DNA of 64,000 bases, taken from the NCBI RefSeq assembly GCF_023721835.1, contig NZ_JAMKFE010000015.1:62001-126000 (forward strand). The letters run 5' to 3'. The first letter of the stretch is position 1. Every line of letters starts with the position of its first letter. This document shows positions 8,197-15,520 of the stretch, piece after piece. The position numbers and the translations under genes were made by a program. The DNA is from Caldimonas mangrovi. GTDB lineage: Bacteria > Pseudomonadota > Gammaproteobacteria > Burkholderiales > Burkholderiaceae_C. The notes under the pieces were generated by a model, which searched no databases, was not told where the DNA came from, and saw nothing but the letters and a program-made list of their open reading frames with translations.

Positions 8197-9164
8197 GAGC
8201 GGCCTCCACGTGCGATATGCGGTGTCATGTGACCCGGCGCGTCAACCCAGGCCAGCCGGTAGGTCTGGCCGCCGGCCGCCACGGTGCGCAGCGGCGGCAC
8301 CACGAAACCTTCGTAGCCGCCCGCCCTCGGCAGCCGCGACGGATCCGACAGGTAGACCAGCGAATCCCCCTGGGCATGCTGGCGGGCCAACGTCTCGAAG
8401 CGCGGCATCGTTTGCAGGATCTCCAGCGTCGATTCACGCTCCTCGCCGGATTGCACCAGCAGGAAGCGCCATTGTCCCGACGCCGTGCGCACCAGGTAGC
8501 CGCCCGGCTCGGTGCAGAGGTAGTACTCGGTGGCGCTGATCGCGGCAAACAGCTCCAGCACGGCCGCGGCGACCGGGGGCTCGTGCTCGAAGGCGCCGAG
8601 TCGCTGGCGCAGCCCCTCGGCGAGCGGCCGGGTCAATTCGCGGAAATAGGCGTGTTGCTGTACTGCCACGGCCTGTTGCAGTTGTTCCGTCAGCCGGTCG
8701 GCCTTGCGCATGAAGTGATGGATCAGCCGCTCGTTGAAAGCGTCGACGGCCAGGCGCTCGTCGGCCGCGCCGGTCAGCAGGATGCGGCGGCAAGGGAACT
8801 CGAGCATCGAGCGGCACAGGCTCAGCCCGTCGCCATCGGGCATCGAATAGTCAGCGACAACCAGCGCTATTTCTTCGTAGCGCCGCGGCTCCTGTGCCAG
8901 GCTGGTGACGCGTGACGCGTCGATCGTGACCATGTGCTCGTGCGGGGCGGTGCTCTGATCGGTGCTGCGCCGGATGAAGTTGCGACTCAGCGCCTTCGAC
9001 CGGTCGAGCAGCGCGAGCGCCTCGCGGTGGCTGGTGGCGGTGTAGATCTTGCGTTCGGCCGACAGCAGCGAAGCCAGGGCGTCGAGATAGCCCTCGTCGT
9101 CGTCGACCAGGAGCACGGCCGCTGTGTACCAGTACGGCAGAAGCTCGGCGGTGGGATGGAACAT
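8193..9164 (-). CDS. Response regulator of the alpha-hydroxyketone system, with receiver insertion and unknown C-terminal domain
   Basis: Cytoplasmic regulator (323 aa). The N-terminal receiver has the acidic triplet VDDDE near 20-24, phospho-acceptor Asp105 in VVADYSMPDGDG, LLTG with Thr131, and Lys154. Between the second and third strands there is an insertion of roughly 40-50 extra residues (about 55-98), which is unusual. Residues about 165-323 hold no DNA-binding motif I recognise; the end resembles neither HTH nor GGDEF/EAL. It is the first gene of a two-gene unit with the kinase and has a fair Shine-Dalgarno AAAGGGA ahead of its ATG. By position it is the functional counterpart of LqsR/JqsR. 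Output is unknown. Confidence 0.78.
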   Translation of the reverse strand: MFHPTAELLPYWYTAAVLLVDDDEGYLDALASLLSAERKIYTATSHREALALLDRSKALSRNFIRRSTDQSTAPHEHMVTIDASRVTSLAQEPRRYEEIALVVADYSMPDGDGLSLCRSMLEFPCRRILLTGAADERLAVDAFNERLIHHFMRKADRLTEQLQQAVAVQQHAYFRELTRPLAEGLRQRLGAFEHEPPVAAAVLELFAAISATEYYLCTEPGGYLVRTASGQWRFLLVQSGEERESTLEILQTMPRFETLARQHAQGDSLVYLSDPSRLPRAGGYEGFVVPPLRTVAAGGQTYRLAWVDAPGHMTPHIARGGRS

Positions 9165-9484
9165 CAGGTCCCTTTGTACCTTCTAATAGTGCGTTCGGTC
9201 TCGCCGGGCCTGCTGATGCGGGTCCTGGCGCCTCTCCTGTATGGGCCCCTTGGATCGACCGGGGGCCTCGGCCGGACGGCTGCCGGGCAAGTGTGGCCGC
9301 TGCCGCCGTTCCGCGCAAGCGTGAGCCCGGAACGTGGGCCGGTTCGACATCTGGTTACCGCCGCGTCGCTCCTCACGACGATCACGACGAATGCCGGCCT
9401 CACGCTGGTGTGGCATTCAAGACGAGCCGACCGGTCATGTGAACTGTAGGAAGTGACAGGAACGGGGTAGCAAGCGCGCCGTCT
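9165..9484. other. Intergenic region upstream of the quorum-sensing regulator
   Basis: 320 bases with no convincing coding potential on either strand. It must contain the promoter of the regulator-kinase unit (minus strand). I see no recognisable binding site, terminator or small RNA structure in it. Confidence 0.45.
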
Positions 9485-9853
9485 TCACGGTTCTGGCCGC
9501 ATCCAGAGCCAGCAGGCCACGCAGAACATGACGGAACACACGGACGCCTGCAGCCATAGCGGCAGCGGGAAGAACCAGATCATCACGCTGCTGCCGGACA
9601 TCGCCACCGTCGCAAACCACTTGGCGCGGCGCGACACGGCACCGCGCTCCCGCCACTGCCGGATCGGCGGCCCGTAGACCGCGTGCTCCAGCAGCCAGCG
9701 TTCCAGCGCGGGCCAGCCACGGCTGCCCGCCCATGCCGCGACGAGCACGAACGGCACGGTGGGCACCACCGGCAGGAAAACACCGATCACCCCTGCCGCC
9801 AGCGACAGGACGGCCAGTGCGCGCCACAGCATCGTTATCGTGGAACGCAGCAT
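9485..9853 (-). CDS. DUF454 (YbaN-like) small inner-membrane protein
   Basis: Membrane protein of 122 aa with the DUF454 signature: an early helix (ALAVLSLAAGVIGVFLPVVP), the PTVPFVLVAAW segment, then a cytoplasmic stretch GPPIRQWRERGAVSRRAKW, and two closing helices. Size and motif order match the E. coli YbaN family (about 125 aa), whose function is not established. The ATG at 9853 is chosen because family homology starts there; upstream in-frame codons lack conserved features and no strong Shine-Dalgarno was seen. It stands alone between the quorum-sensing locus and two pseudogenes. Confidence 0.8.
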   Translation of the reverse strand: MLRSTITMLWRALAVLSLAAGVIGVFLPVVPTVPFVLVAAWAGSRGWPALERWLLEHAVYGPPIRQWRERGAVSRRAKWFATVAMSGSSVMIWFFPLPLWLQASVCSVMFCVACWLWMRPEP

Positions 9854-10102
9854 GGCGGAATGCGAGGCAACCTCATGAGTCTGTGGGCGGCGCGGCGGGC
9901 GGTCGAAACAACAAGCGGCAAAGGTATCACGACGCCGCCCGGGTCCCGCTCGGCTGCCGCCGATTCTTGACGGCCATCCAGGGGCGGCGGCGCAACTTCT
10001 GTCGCACGCATCGCCGATGCCTGCCCAGCACGCCCCCCGGCGCTGTGCCGGGCCGGCGGCGTTCGATACCGCAGAAACTTCCACCTCCCCTTCTTGTCTC
10101 TC

Positions 10103-10401
10103 GTGAGCTCTTCCTACATTGCCGTTCTCGACGACGAGGTCGACATCACCCGGTTGCTGGCCAACTGCCTGAAGGGCCACGTTTCCGCGTCAGCCAGCTG
10201 CACAACGGCCACTCGCTGTCGGAATTGATGAAGTCGGACCCGCCCGAGCTGGTGCTGCCGGACCTGGGGCTGCCCGGCGAGGAGGGTTTCGTGATCGCGC
10301 GGCAGTGGGGCGAGCAATTTCGCTGCGGGCTGGTGATCATCACCGGCCGCGGTGACGCGGTTGCGACCCCGGCGACCGGGCTGCCCGACGGCGCTGGATG
10401 A
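10103..10401 (+). pseudogene. Decayed response-regulator receiver domain
   Basis: A GTG at 10103 opens a typical receiver start (SSYIAVLDDEVDITRLLANCLKG) in one frame, which soon runs into a stop. The rest of the domain continues in the next frame from about 10170 (VSQLHNGHSLSELM, then LVLPDLGLPGEEGF and IITGRGDAV), so one base appears to have been lost or gained near 10165-10180. The phospho-acceptor motif LVLPDLGLPG and the GRGDAV strand are recognisable. Soon after, the homology ends at a stop with no conserved Lys and no output domain. Frameshift plus truncation mark it as a pseudogene, unless a sequencing error explains the shift. Confidence 0.65.
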
Positions 10402-10870
10402 ACGCACGGAGAGCGCCGACGTCGGGAATCTGCACGTCGCGGCGACCGCGTCCGGCCAAGCGGACCACGTTGTCGCGAGCCCGCCGTGACATCGCTCGGC
10501 AGATCGTTTCGAGCTTCATGCCGAGACGGTCGCCGATCTCCGCATGGATCAACCGCAGCGTGATCTGGTCGGTGCGCAAGCCGCGCATCGCCCGCGATTT
10601 GGTCCAGGAGCGCAGGAGGTCCGCCACGGGGCATCGGCCGGCAGCGTGCACAGCGACAACAGCGAGTCACGGTCGCGCGCGATTTCGCGGCTCATGGCAG
10701 CACGCACCAGCGCCATCAGTGCAGGCTCGGTGCAGGCCTGCAACAGCGTCTCACGACGAAAGGACCAGTCCTCGCCGGTGTCCATGGCGACGGCATCGCA
10801 ACCGCAGCGGCCCGTCGCGATGCCGTCGAAGCCCAGCCTGTCACCCTTGAAGTTCAAAGCCCGCGCACCG
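10392..10870 (-). pseudogene. Decayed Crp/Fnr-family transcription regulator
   Basis: The minus strand carries Fnr-type homology split over two frames. The first part (about 10870-10650) matches the end of the sensory domain: GDRLGFDGIATG, CDAVAMDTGEDW, then MSREIARDRDSLLSL. The second part (about 10645-10392), in another frame, matches the DNA-binding domain: ITLRLIHAEIGDRLGMKLETICRAM and VQIPDVGALRAFIQ. The first half of the sensory domain, including the N-terminal Cys cluster expected in Fnr, is missing. A frameshift near 10640 and the missing start make this a pseudogene. Its 3' end meets the response-regulator pseudogene head to head. Confidence 0.7.
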
Positions 10871-10964
10871 GAGCCCGGTAGTCTTCAGCGACCGGCAAGC
10901 ACGGCTACCTGCTTCAGGCGGTGCTGTTCAGCACCATCGCCTGAACGCAGCCCGTTGGAAAACC

Positions 10965-11540
10965 TCAGTGCAGGGGGTGGGACGAGGCCGCACGCGACGT
11001 GCTGCCACCGGCGGTCTGCCACCCCGAGACGGGCGGGCGGCGGCTGCCTCCCGCTCCGCGGGACATCGCCGAAGCGATCTGCGACCAGTCCTCGCCGCAC
11101 AGCAGCTCCTGACCGATCCTGAACAGTTCGCCCTCCTCGATGCTTTGCAACCGGAGCACGCCGGCCTCGTAGTGGCCCAGCAGATCGGCCAGCTCGGGGG
11201 CGCGCGCCGAGTCGCCCCGGCTCAGTGCCTGCAACAACGCCAGGGCACGCGACAGCAGCACGCCGTGGTGGGCGTCGGCCAGTTCCACTTCGAGTACCAG
11301 CCGGTCAGCTTCCGGGCCGCGGCCCTGCAGCGCCGGCAACAGACATTCGCGCTCCTTGCCGGCGTGGAAGTCCCGCTCGTAGGTATGCAGGAATTTCACC
11401 AGATCGCCGAGCCGGTCGAGCATCGCACCGGGCCGATGCCAGCCGTCGGTTCGCACCAGGTCCATGAGCGCGGACAAGTTGCGACGGATCACGGAATGTT
11501 CCGCGCTCAGCATGGTGAAGACACATTGCGCTGCCAGCAT
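10965..11540 (-). CDS. Hemerythrin-domain protein
   Basis: Predicted di-iron four-helix protein of 191 aa. Likely iron ligands are spread in hemerythrin order: His15 in AEHSVIRR, His and Glu residues in LHTYERDFHAGKEREC (about 51-66), His91/92 in ADAHHGVL, and His123 with following acidic residues in GHYEAGVL and IEEGELF. Such proteins sense or store O2 or NO, or repair iron centres. The start at 11540 is fixed by GGAGA six bases upstream; longer in-frame extensions lack a ribosome site. The C-terminal 30 residues are Gly/Ser-rich and probably disordered. Its neighbour is a broken Fnr-type gene, which may once have controlled it. Confidence 0.75.
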   Translation of the reverse strand: MLAAQCVFTMLSAEHSVIRRNLSALMDLVRTDGWHRPGAMLDRLGDLVKFLHTYERDFHAGKERECLLPALQGRGPEADRLVLEVELADAHHGVLLSRALALLQALSRGDSARAPELADLLGHYEAGVLRLQSIEEGELFRIGQELLCGEDWSQIASAMSRGAGGSRRPPVSGWQTAGGSTSRAASSHPLH

Positions 11541-11747
11541 CGGTCGTCTCCTTGCATCTCGCGGCGTGTCGCTCGCCCGGATTGGAAAGCTGCGCCCGAG
11601 AGCCGCTGCGATCGGCGGCAGGCGCCTGGCCTCGGATGCACCTGCAGCGAGGCTTGACGAATATAGACGCGACGCGCACCGCCGTGTGGAAGGATCACAA
11701 GAAAACACGGGAAAACGAGAGGATGTTGATGCAACGCAGCATAGAAA

Positions 11748-12959
11748 TCATCGAACCTCCTTGCGCCTGACATAGCCAGCCCGCTTGGCATCCTCGCGGT
11801 AGTAGTACTCGATCTGGCCCTTGCGCCAGGCGCCGAGCCACAGCATGTTGATCGCGATCGCATCGTGGTCCGCGCTGGTGAACGGCTGGCTGTATGTCGT
11901 GACGACGCCCTGGTAGGGGCGCTCCAGATTCTCCAACGCCTGCTTGAGCGCATCGCCCGAGTAGTCGCCCTTGGTCTGGAACAACGCCCACAGCATCAGG
12001 TGGACCGCGTCGTATGCCTGCGCTGCGGCCATCAGTGAGCCGATGCGCTTTTCATTCGAGTGCTTGAAATAGCGTGCAAGAAACGACGCGCGCCGTTCGT
12101 TGAAGTTGTCCTGCACGATGGTTTGCACCATCATCGTGCCCTCCACCGCAGCGGCGCCGGCGTTCTCGAGCACGCTGCCGAAGGACAGCGGCCACGGGGC
12201 GAAGAACGGCGCGTTCATGCCGACCTCGAGGCGGCTCTTGACGGCCGCAGCCTGCTCCGGGCCCACGGTGTAGGCGACGATCGCTTCGACCCCGGCGTCG
12301 CGAGCGGCACGCATCTGCTCGTGCAGCGAGGTCACGCCGAGCGGGAAGCGCGCAATGTAGGCCGGCTTCAGCCCGCGCTTTTCGAGCTCGGCGGTCAGGT
12401 CTTTCAGTCCGCCTTCGCCATACCCGGTCTGGTCGGCAAAGATCGCCACGCGAGAGAGCTTGCGGCGGTCCACGATCTCGGCGATCAGGAACTTGGCGTT
12501 CAGCAGGTCGGGTGGGGCAATGCGGAAGATGTAGCTCTCGGCCGGTGGGTATTTGGTGGTCACCGCCGTGCCTTGCGAGCACGGCACCATCAGCAGGTGC
12601 TTGTTCTGCTGGAACACGTCGAGCGCCTTCATCGCAACGCCGGTGTTGCAAAAGCCGATCGTGAAGGCCACCTTCTCTTTCAGCACCAGGTCTTCGGCGG
12701 CCCGGCGGCCGACGTCGGGCACCGCCTGGTCGTCTCGCACCACCAACTCCAGCGGCCGGCCGAGGAAGCCGCCCACCGCGTTGATCTCCTTGACGGCAAG
12801 TTCGGCACCGAAGCGCGCGCTGTTGCCGAAGTCGCCCGAGCCTCCCGAGAACGGCCCGATCAATCCCACACGCAGCGGTTGCGCCTGGCTCACGGCGCAC
12901 CATGTCAACAGCAAGGCAGCGCTGCAACGCGCGATCCAGTTCGCTCGGCAGATGTTCAT
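11748..12959 (-). CDS. Periplasmic leucine/branched-chain-type ABC substrate-binding protein
   Basis: Secreted ligand-binding protein of 403 aa (LivK/Peripla_BP_6 family). It starts with a signal peptide ending around AVSQA-QPLRVGLIGPFSGG, followed by family motifs GAELAVKEINAVGGFLGRPLELVVRDDQ and AEDLVLKEKVAFTIGFCNTGVA. The family carries amino acids, amides, urea or aromatic acids into ABC transporters. No permease or ATPase gene is adjacent. Instead it follows, on the same strand, a response regulator and a Cache-domain kinase, with about 127 bases between. It may therefore feed a ligand to the kinase or be its target. The substrate cannot be told from sequence. Confidence 0.85.
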   Translation of the reverse strand: MNICRANWIARCSAALLLTWCAVSQAQPLRVGLIGPFSGGSGDFGNSARFGAELAVKEINAVGGFLGRPLELVVRDDQAVPDVGRRAAEDLVLKEKVAFTIGFCNTGVAMKALDVFQQNKHLLMVPCSQGTAVTTKYPPAESYIFRIAPPDLLNAKFLIAEIVDRRKLSRVAIFADQTGYGEGGLKDLTAELEKRGLKPAYIARFPLGVTSLHEQMRAARDAGVEAIVAYTVGPEQAAAVKSRLEVGMNAPFFAPWPLSFGSVLENAGAAAVEGTMMVQTIVQDNFNERRASFLARYFKHSNEKRIGSLMAAAQAYDAVHLMLWALFQTKGDYSGDALKQALENLERPYQGVVTTYSQPFTSADHDAIAINMLWLGAWRKGQIEYYYREDAKRAGYVRRKEVR

Positions 12960-13086
12960 GTCGGTCTCCGGTATCGGGTTTCGTGGGCTTCGACGGCAAT
13001 CGCGGCCAGACTATCTGGGCGAGAGTCGAATGCAATGCGAAGGATCCCGTCCCTGAGCCTCTTTTTCGACGCCCTGCCGACGTATG

Positions 13087-13710
13087 TCACGGTCGCGCAC
13101 GTTCGACCGCGTACTTGATCAGTTCGGCCTGGCCCGCCAGGTTGAGCTTGCGCTTGATGCTCTGCCGGTGCGACTCGACGGTACGCACGCTGATGTCGAG
13201 CGCCCGTGCGATCTGCTTGCTCGACTGGCCTTTCGCGAGGCAGTCGAGAATCTCCTTCTCGCGCTGCGACAGGTTGCGCTCGACACTGCGCTGCGCAAAC
13301 AACCGGCTGGCGATGCCGGGGCTGAGGTAGGTGCCGCCGCCGGCGACCGACTCGATCGCGGCGACGATCTGCGACGAAGGCGCGTCCTTCAACACGTAGC
13401 CCCGCGCCCCGGCCAGCAGAGACTGCTGCACGTACTCGGGGTTGTCGTACATGCTGAGGATCAGCACGGCCACGGCCGGGTGCTGTTGCACCACCGCACG
13501 CGTCAGCTCGATACCGTTCATCTCTTTCATGCCGATGTCGGTGAGCAGCAGGTCCGGCCGCAACCTGGGCAGCAGTTCGAGCGCCTGTTTCGCGCTGCCG
13601 GTGTCGCCCGCGACCTCGATGCCCGGCACACTGGACAGGCGCGCTGTCAGTCCTTCGCGCACGAGCGGGTGGTCATCGACGATCAGCATCCGGATGGTGT
13701 CGCGCAGCAT
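13087..13710 (-). CDS. NarL/FixJ-type response regulator
   Basis: DNA-binding response regulator of 207 aa. The receiver has the acidic pair VDDHPLVREGL at 11-20, phospho-acceptor Asp58 in LLLTDIGMKEMNG, ILSMYD and the conserved Lys in YVLKDAPSS. The C-terminal LuxR-type HTH is complete: LSQREKEILDCLAKGQSSKQIA, then SVRTVESHRQSIKRKLNL. The ATG at 13710 lies one base beyond the stop of the kinase gene, so the two are coupled. Predicted to be phosphorylated by that kinase. Its likely target is the downstream binding-protein gene. Confidence 0.92.
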   Translation of the reverse strand: MLRDTIRMLIVDDHPLVREGLTARLSSVPGIEVAGDTGSAKQALELLPRLRPDLLLTDIGMKEMNGIELTRAVVQQHPAVAVLILSMYDNPEYVQQSLLAGARGYVLKDAPSSQIVAAIESVAGGGTYLSPGIASRLFAQRSVERNLSQREKEILDCLAKGQSSKQIARALDISVRTVESHRQSIKRKLNLAGQAELIKYAVERARP

Positions 13711-13711
13711 G

Positions 13712-15109
13712 TCAGGCCCGTACGTGATGTTCGAACACCCGGGTCGCCGACCAGCCGGCCTCCGCCCGCACTTCGGTGCCATGAGCGCTGGAGTTCACAT
13801 CGCAGCGCCCCCCGATCGATTGCAGGCGCTCGCGCATGTTGCGCAGGCCGATGCCGCGGCTCGGGTCCTGCTGCACGCACGCGGCGTCGAAACCGGAACC
13901 GTCATCGCGCACGACGAGCACAAGTGCGTCTCGCCTGAACGCAAGCACCATCTCGACCCGGTTCGCCCCGGCATGCTTCTCGATGTTGGTCAGGGCTTCC
14001 TGCGCGACGCGGAAGAACACCGTCTTGATGTCTTCCGGCAGTTCCACCGGGGCCCCTTCGAGTTGCATCGAGAACGCGACGCCGCTGTGCTCGCAGAACT
14101 CCTCGCCCAGGTGTTTCAGCGCCGACGGCAGGCCCAGCGTGTCAAGCAGCGCCGGCCGCAGGCGGTGCGAGATGCGACGCACCTCGGCGGCCGCGTCCTG
14201 CAGGCGCGCGAGCGCCTTCGTCAAGGCGGGTGGCACCCCGACCACCGGCGCACGGCGCAGTTGCTCGATCGCCGATTCGAGCAGCAGCTTGATCGACACC
14301 AGCGTCTGGCTGGTGCCGTCGTGGAGGTCGCGCGACAGATGCGCGCGCTCGTTCTCCTGCGACTGCACCACCTGGTGCGCGAGCAGCCTCAGCTTGGCGT
14401 AGGCCACCTTGTGCTCGCTCAGGTTGAGGATCAGCCCGCACACGCCGATCAATGCAGCGCCGAACACCGCGATGCCGGCGATGATCAGCATGGTCTGGTC
14501 GACGTTGGCCCTCACCTGCCCGTCGATCTGGTCCAGGGTGGCGTCGATCTCATCGAGATAAAGACCGCTGCCGAACATCCAGCCCCAGCGCTCGAGCGAA
14601 ACGACATACCCCAGCTTCGGTGTCACCTGCCCAGTCGACGGCTTGCGCCACAGATAGTGCACGAAGCCGCCCTCGGGCCTGCGCGACTGCGCGATCAGCG
14701 CCTGGATCACCGCCAGCCCGTTCGGGTCACGCATTTCCCACAGGTTGCGGCCCACCAGCTCCGGCTGCCGCGGGTGCATCAGGGTGAGGCCGTTCATCTC
14801 GTACAGGAAAAAATAGCCGTCGCTGCCGAAGTCCATCGATGCGAGCAGCCGGATCGCCTGCTGCCGCACGGCGTCGTCGTCGCGGCCGGAGGCATACAAG
14901 GGCTGCAAAGCGCTGAGTGCGAGCTCGACGTAGTGCCGCAGCTCGGTTTCCTTCGACTTCATGTAGGCCTGCTCGACCAGCTGCCGCTCGCGGCGTGCCA
15001 GATCCTGCCCCTGAAAGCGCACGGCCAGCGCCATCAGCATCACCGTTGCCGCCAGCGGAATCACCGCCAGCAGCACGATCTTGGTCTTGAGCGGCATTGC
15101 GGTGGCCAT
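13712..15109 (-). CDS. Cache-domain sensor histidine kinase (HisKA_3 type)
   Basis: Inner-membrane kinase of 465 aa. A signal-anchor helix (residues 9-30) is followed by a periplasmic single-Cache domain of about 165 residues (DGYFFLYEMNGLTLMHP, GRNLWEMRDPNG, GWMFGSGLYLDEID), a second helix (206-230), then a NarX/DegS-type core: phospho-acceptor His263 in SRDLHDGTSQTL, an N-box around EALTNIEKHAGA, DDGSGFD, and GIGLRNMRERL. Single-Cache domains of this type often bind small carboxylates. The ATG at 15109 is chosen because it directly precedes the signal anchor and has AGGA upstream; an in-frame extension reaches 15469 but is Arg-rich and unlike protein. First gene of the kinase-regulator-binding protein set. 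Confidence 0.9.
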   Translation of the reverse strand: MATAMPLKTKIVLLAVIPLAATVMLMALAVRFQGQDLARRERQLVEQAYMKSKETELRHYVELALSALQPLYASGRDDDAVRQQAIRLLASMDFGSDGYFFLYEMNGLTLMHPRQPELVGRNLWEMRDPNGLAVIQALIAQSRRPEGGFVHYLWRKPSTGQVTPKLGYVVSLERWGWMFGSGLYLDEIDATLDQIDGQVRANVDQTMLIIAGIAVFGAALIGVCGLILNLSEHKVAYAKLRLLAHQVVQSQENERAHLSRDLHDGTSQTLVSIKLLLESAIEQLRRAPVVGVPPALTKALARLQDAAAEVRRISHRLRPALLDTLGLPSALKHLGEEFCEHSGVAFSMQLEGAPVELPEDIKTVFFRVAQEALTNIEKHAGANRVEMVLAFRRDALVLVVRDDGSGFDAACVQQDPSRGIGLRNMRERLQSIGGRCDVNSSAHGTEVRAEAGWSATRVFEHHVRA

Positions 15110-15343
15110 GAACTGTCCTGCTCTCCTCGTCCGGTCTTCGCCGCATGCATGCGCTCTCGGACAGCATGCGGCGCACCGTGACTGTGCACTGATGACCGCA
15201 CAATGTAACTTGGCTCTGCCCCGATTGCCGTCAGGATGCGGGGCCGGCTCCGCCAGCGCGGCTGCGCTTGTCGCCGTTGGGTCCGCGGCGGACACCGGCC
15301 CGTCTCCTCTTGCGCTTCGCTCTCCTTCCTGACGGAAGAAAGG

Positions 15344-15387
15344 GTTCCGTGCTGACGCACGGAACGCGCCCAGTGTGGGCGGTTTTT
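15344..15387 (+). terminator. Tandem hairpins ending in a T-tract (plus strand)
   Basis: GTTCCGTGC-TGAC-GCACGGAAC forms a perfect 9-base-pair stem (15344-15365). It is followed at once by CGCCCA-GTG-TGGGCG (15367-15381) and GTTTTT (15382-15387). The second hairpin with its T-run looks like a Rho-independent terminator for transcription running left to right, yet the genes on both sides are on the minus strand. Confidence 0.5.
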
Positions 15388-15469
15388 CCATGGCGCACAT
15401 CCGTTGCACCACGAAGCGCGCTGCGCGGTGACACGTACTCGTTAACCCGATCACGCACCGTGAAAGCAT

Positions 15470-15493
15470 ATCGGCCGGGCAAGCCCGGCCGAT
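15470..15493 (-). repeat. Perfect 11-base inverted repeat downstream of the luxR solo
   Basis: ATCGGCCGGGC-AA-GCCCGGCCGAT is a GC-rich inverted repeat with 11-base arms, 27 bases past the luxR stop (minus strand). It could act as a terminator or 3' stabiliser for that gene; no T-tract follows on the minus strand. Confidence 0.5.
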
Positions 15494-15520
15494 TCCGCAA
15501 GAGCAGACGCGCGAAGTCCG

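Larger units (their letters stand above)
15110..15520. other. Intergenic region with two strong inverted repeats
   Basis: 411 bases between two minus-strand genes. No convincing ORF. It holds the kinase promoter, a terminator-like structure reading on the plus strand (15344-15387) and a long perfect inverted repeat (15470-15493), listed separately. The presence of a plus-strand terminator with no plus-strand gene before it leaves room for an unannotated small transcript. Confidence 0.5.

Noticed and set aside
11654-11667. TTGAC-N4-ATAGA as an Fnr box upstream of the hemerythrin gene
   Set aside because: Only partial match to TTGAT-N4-ATCAA; the second half fails at key positions.
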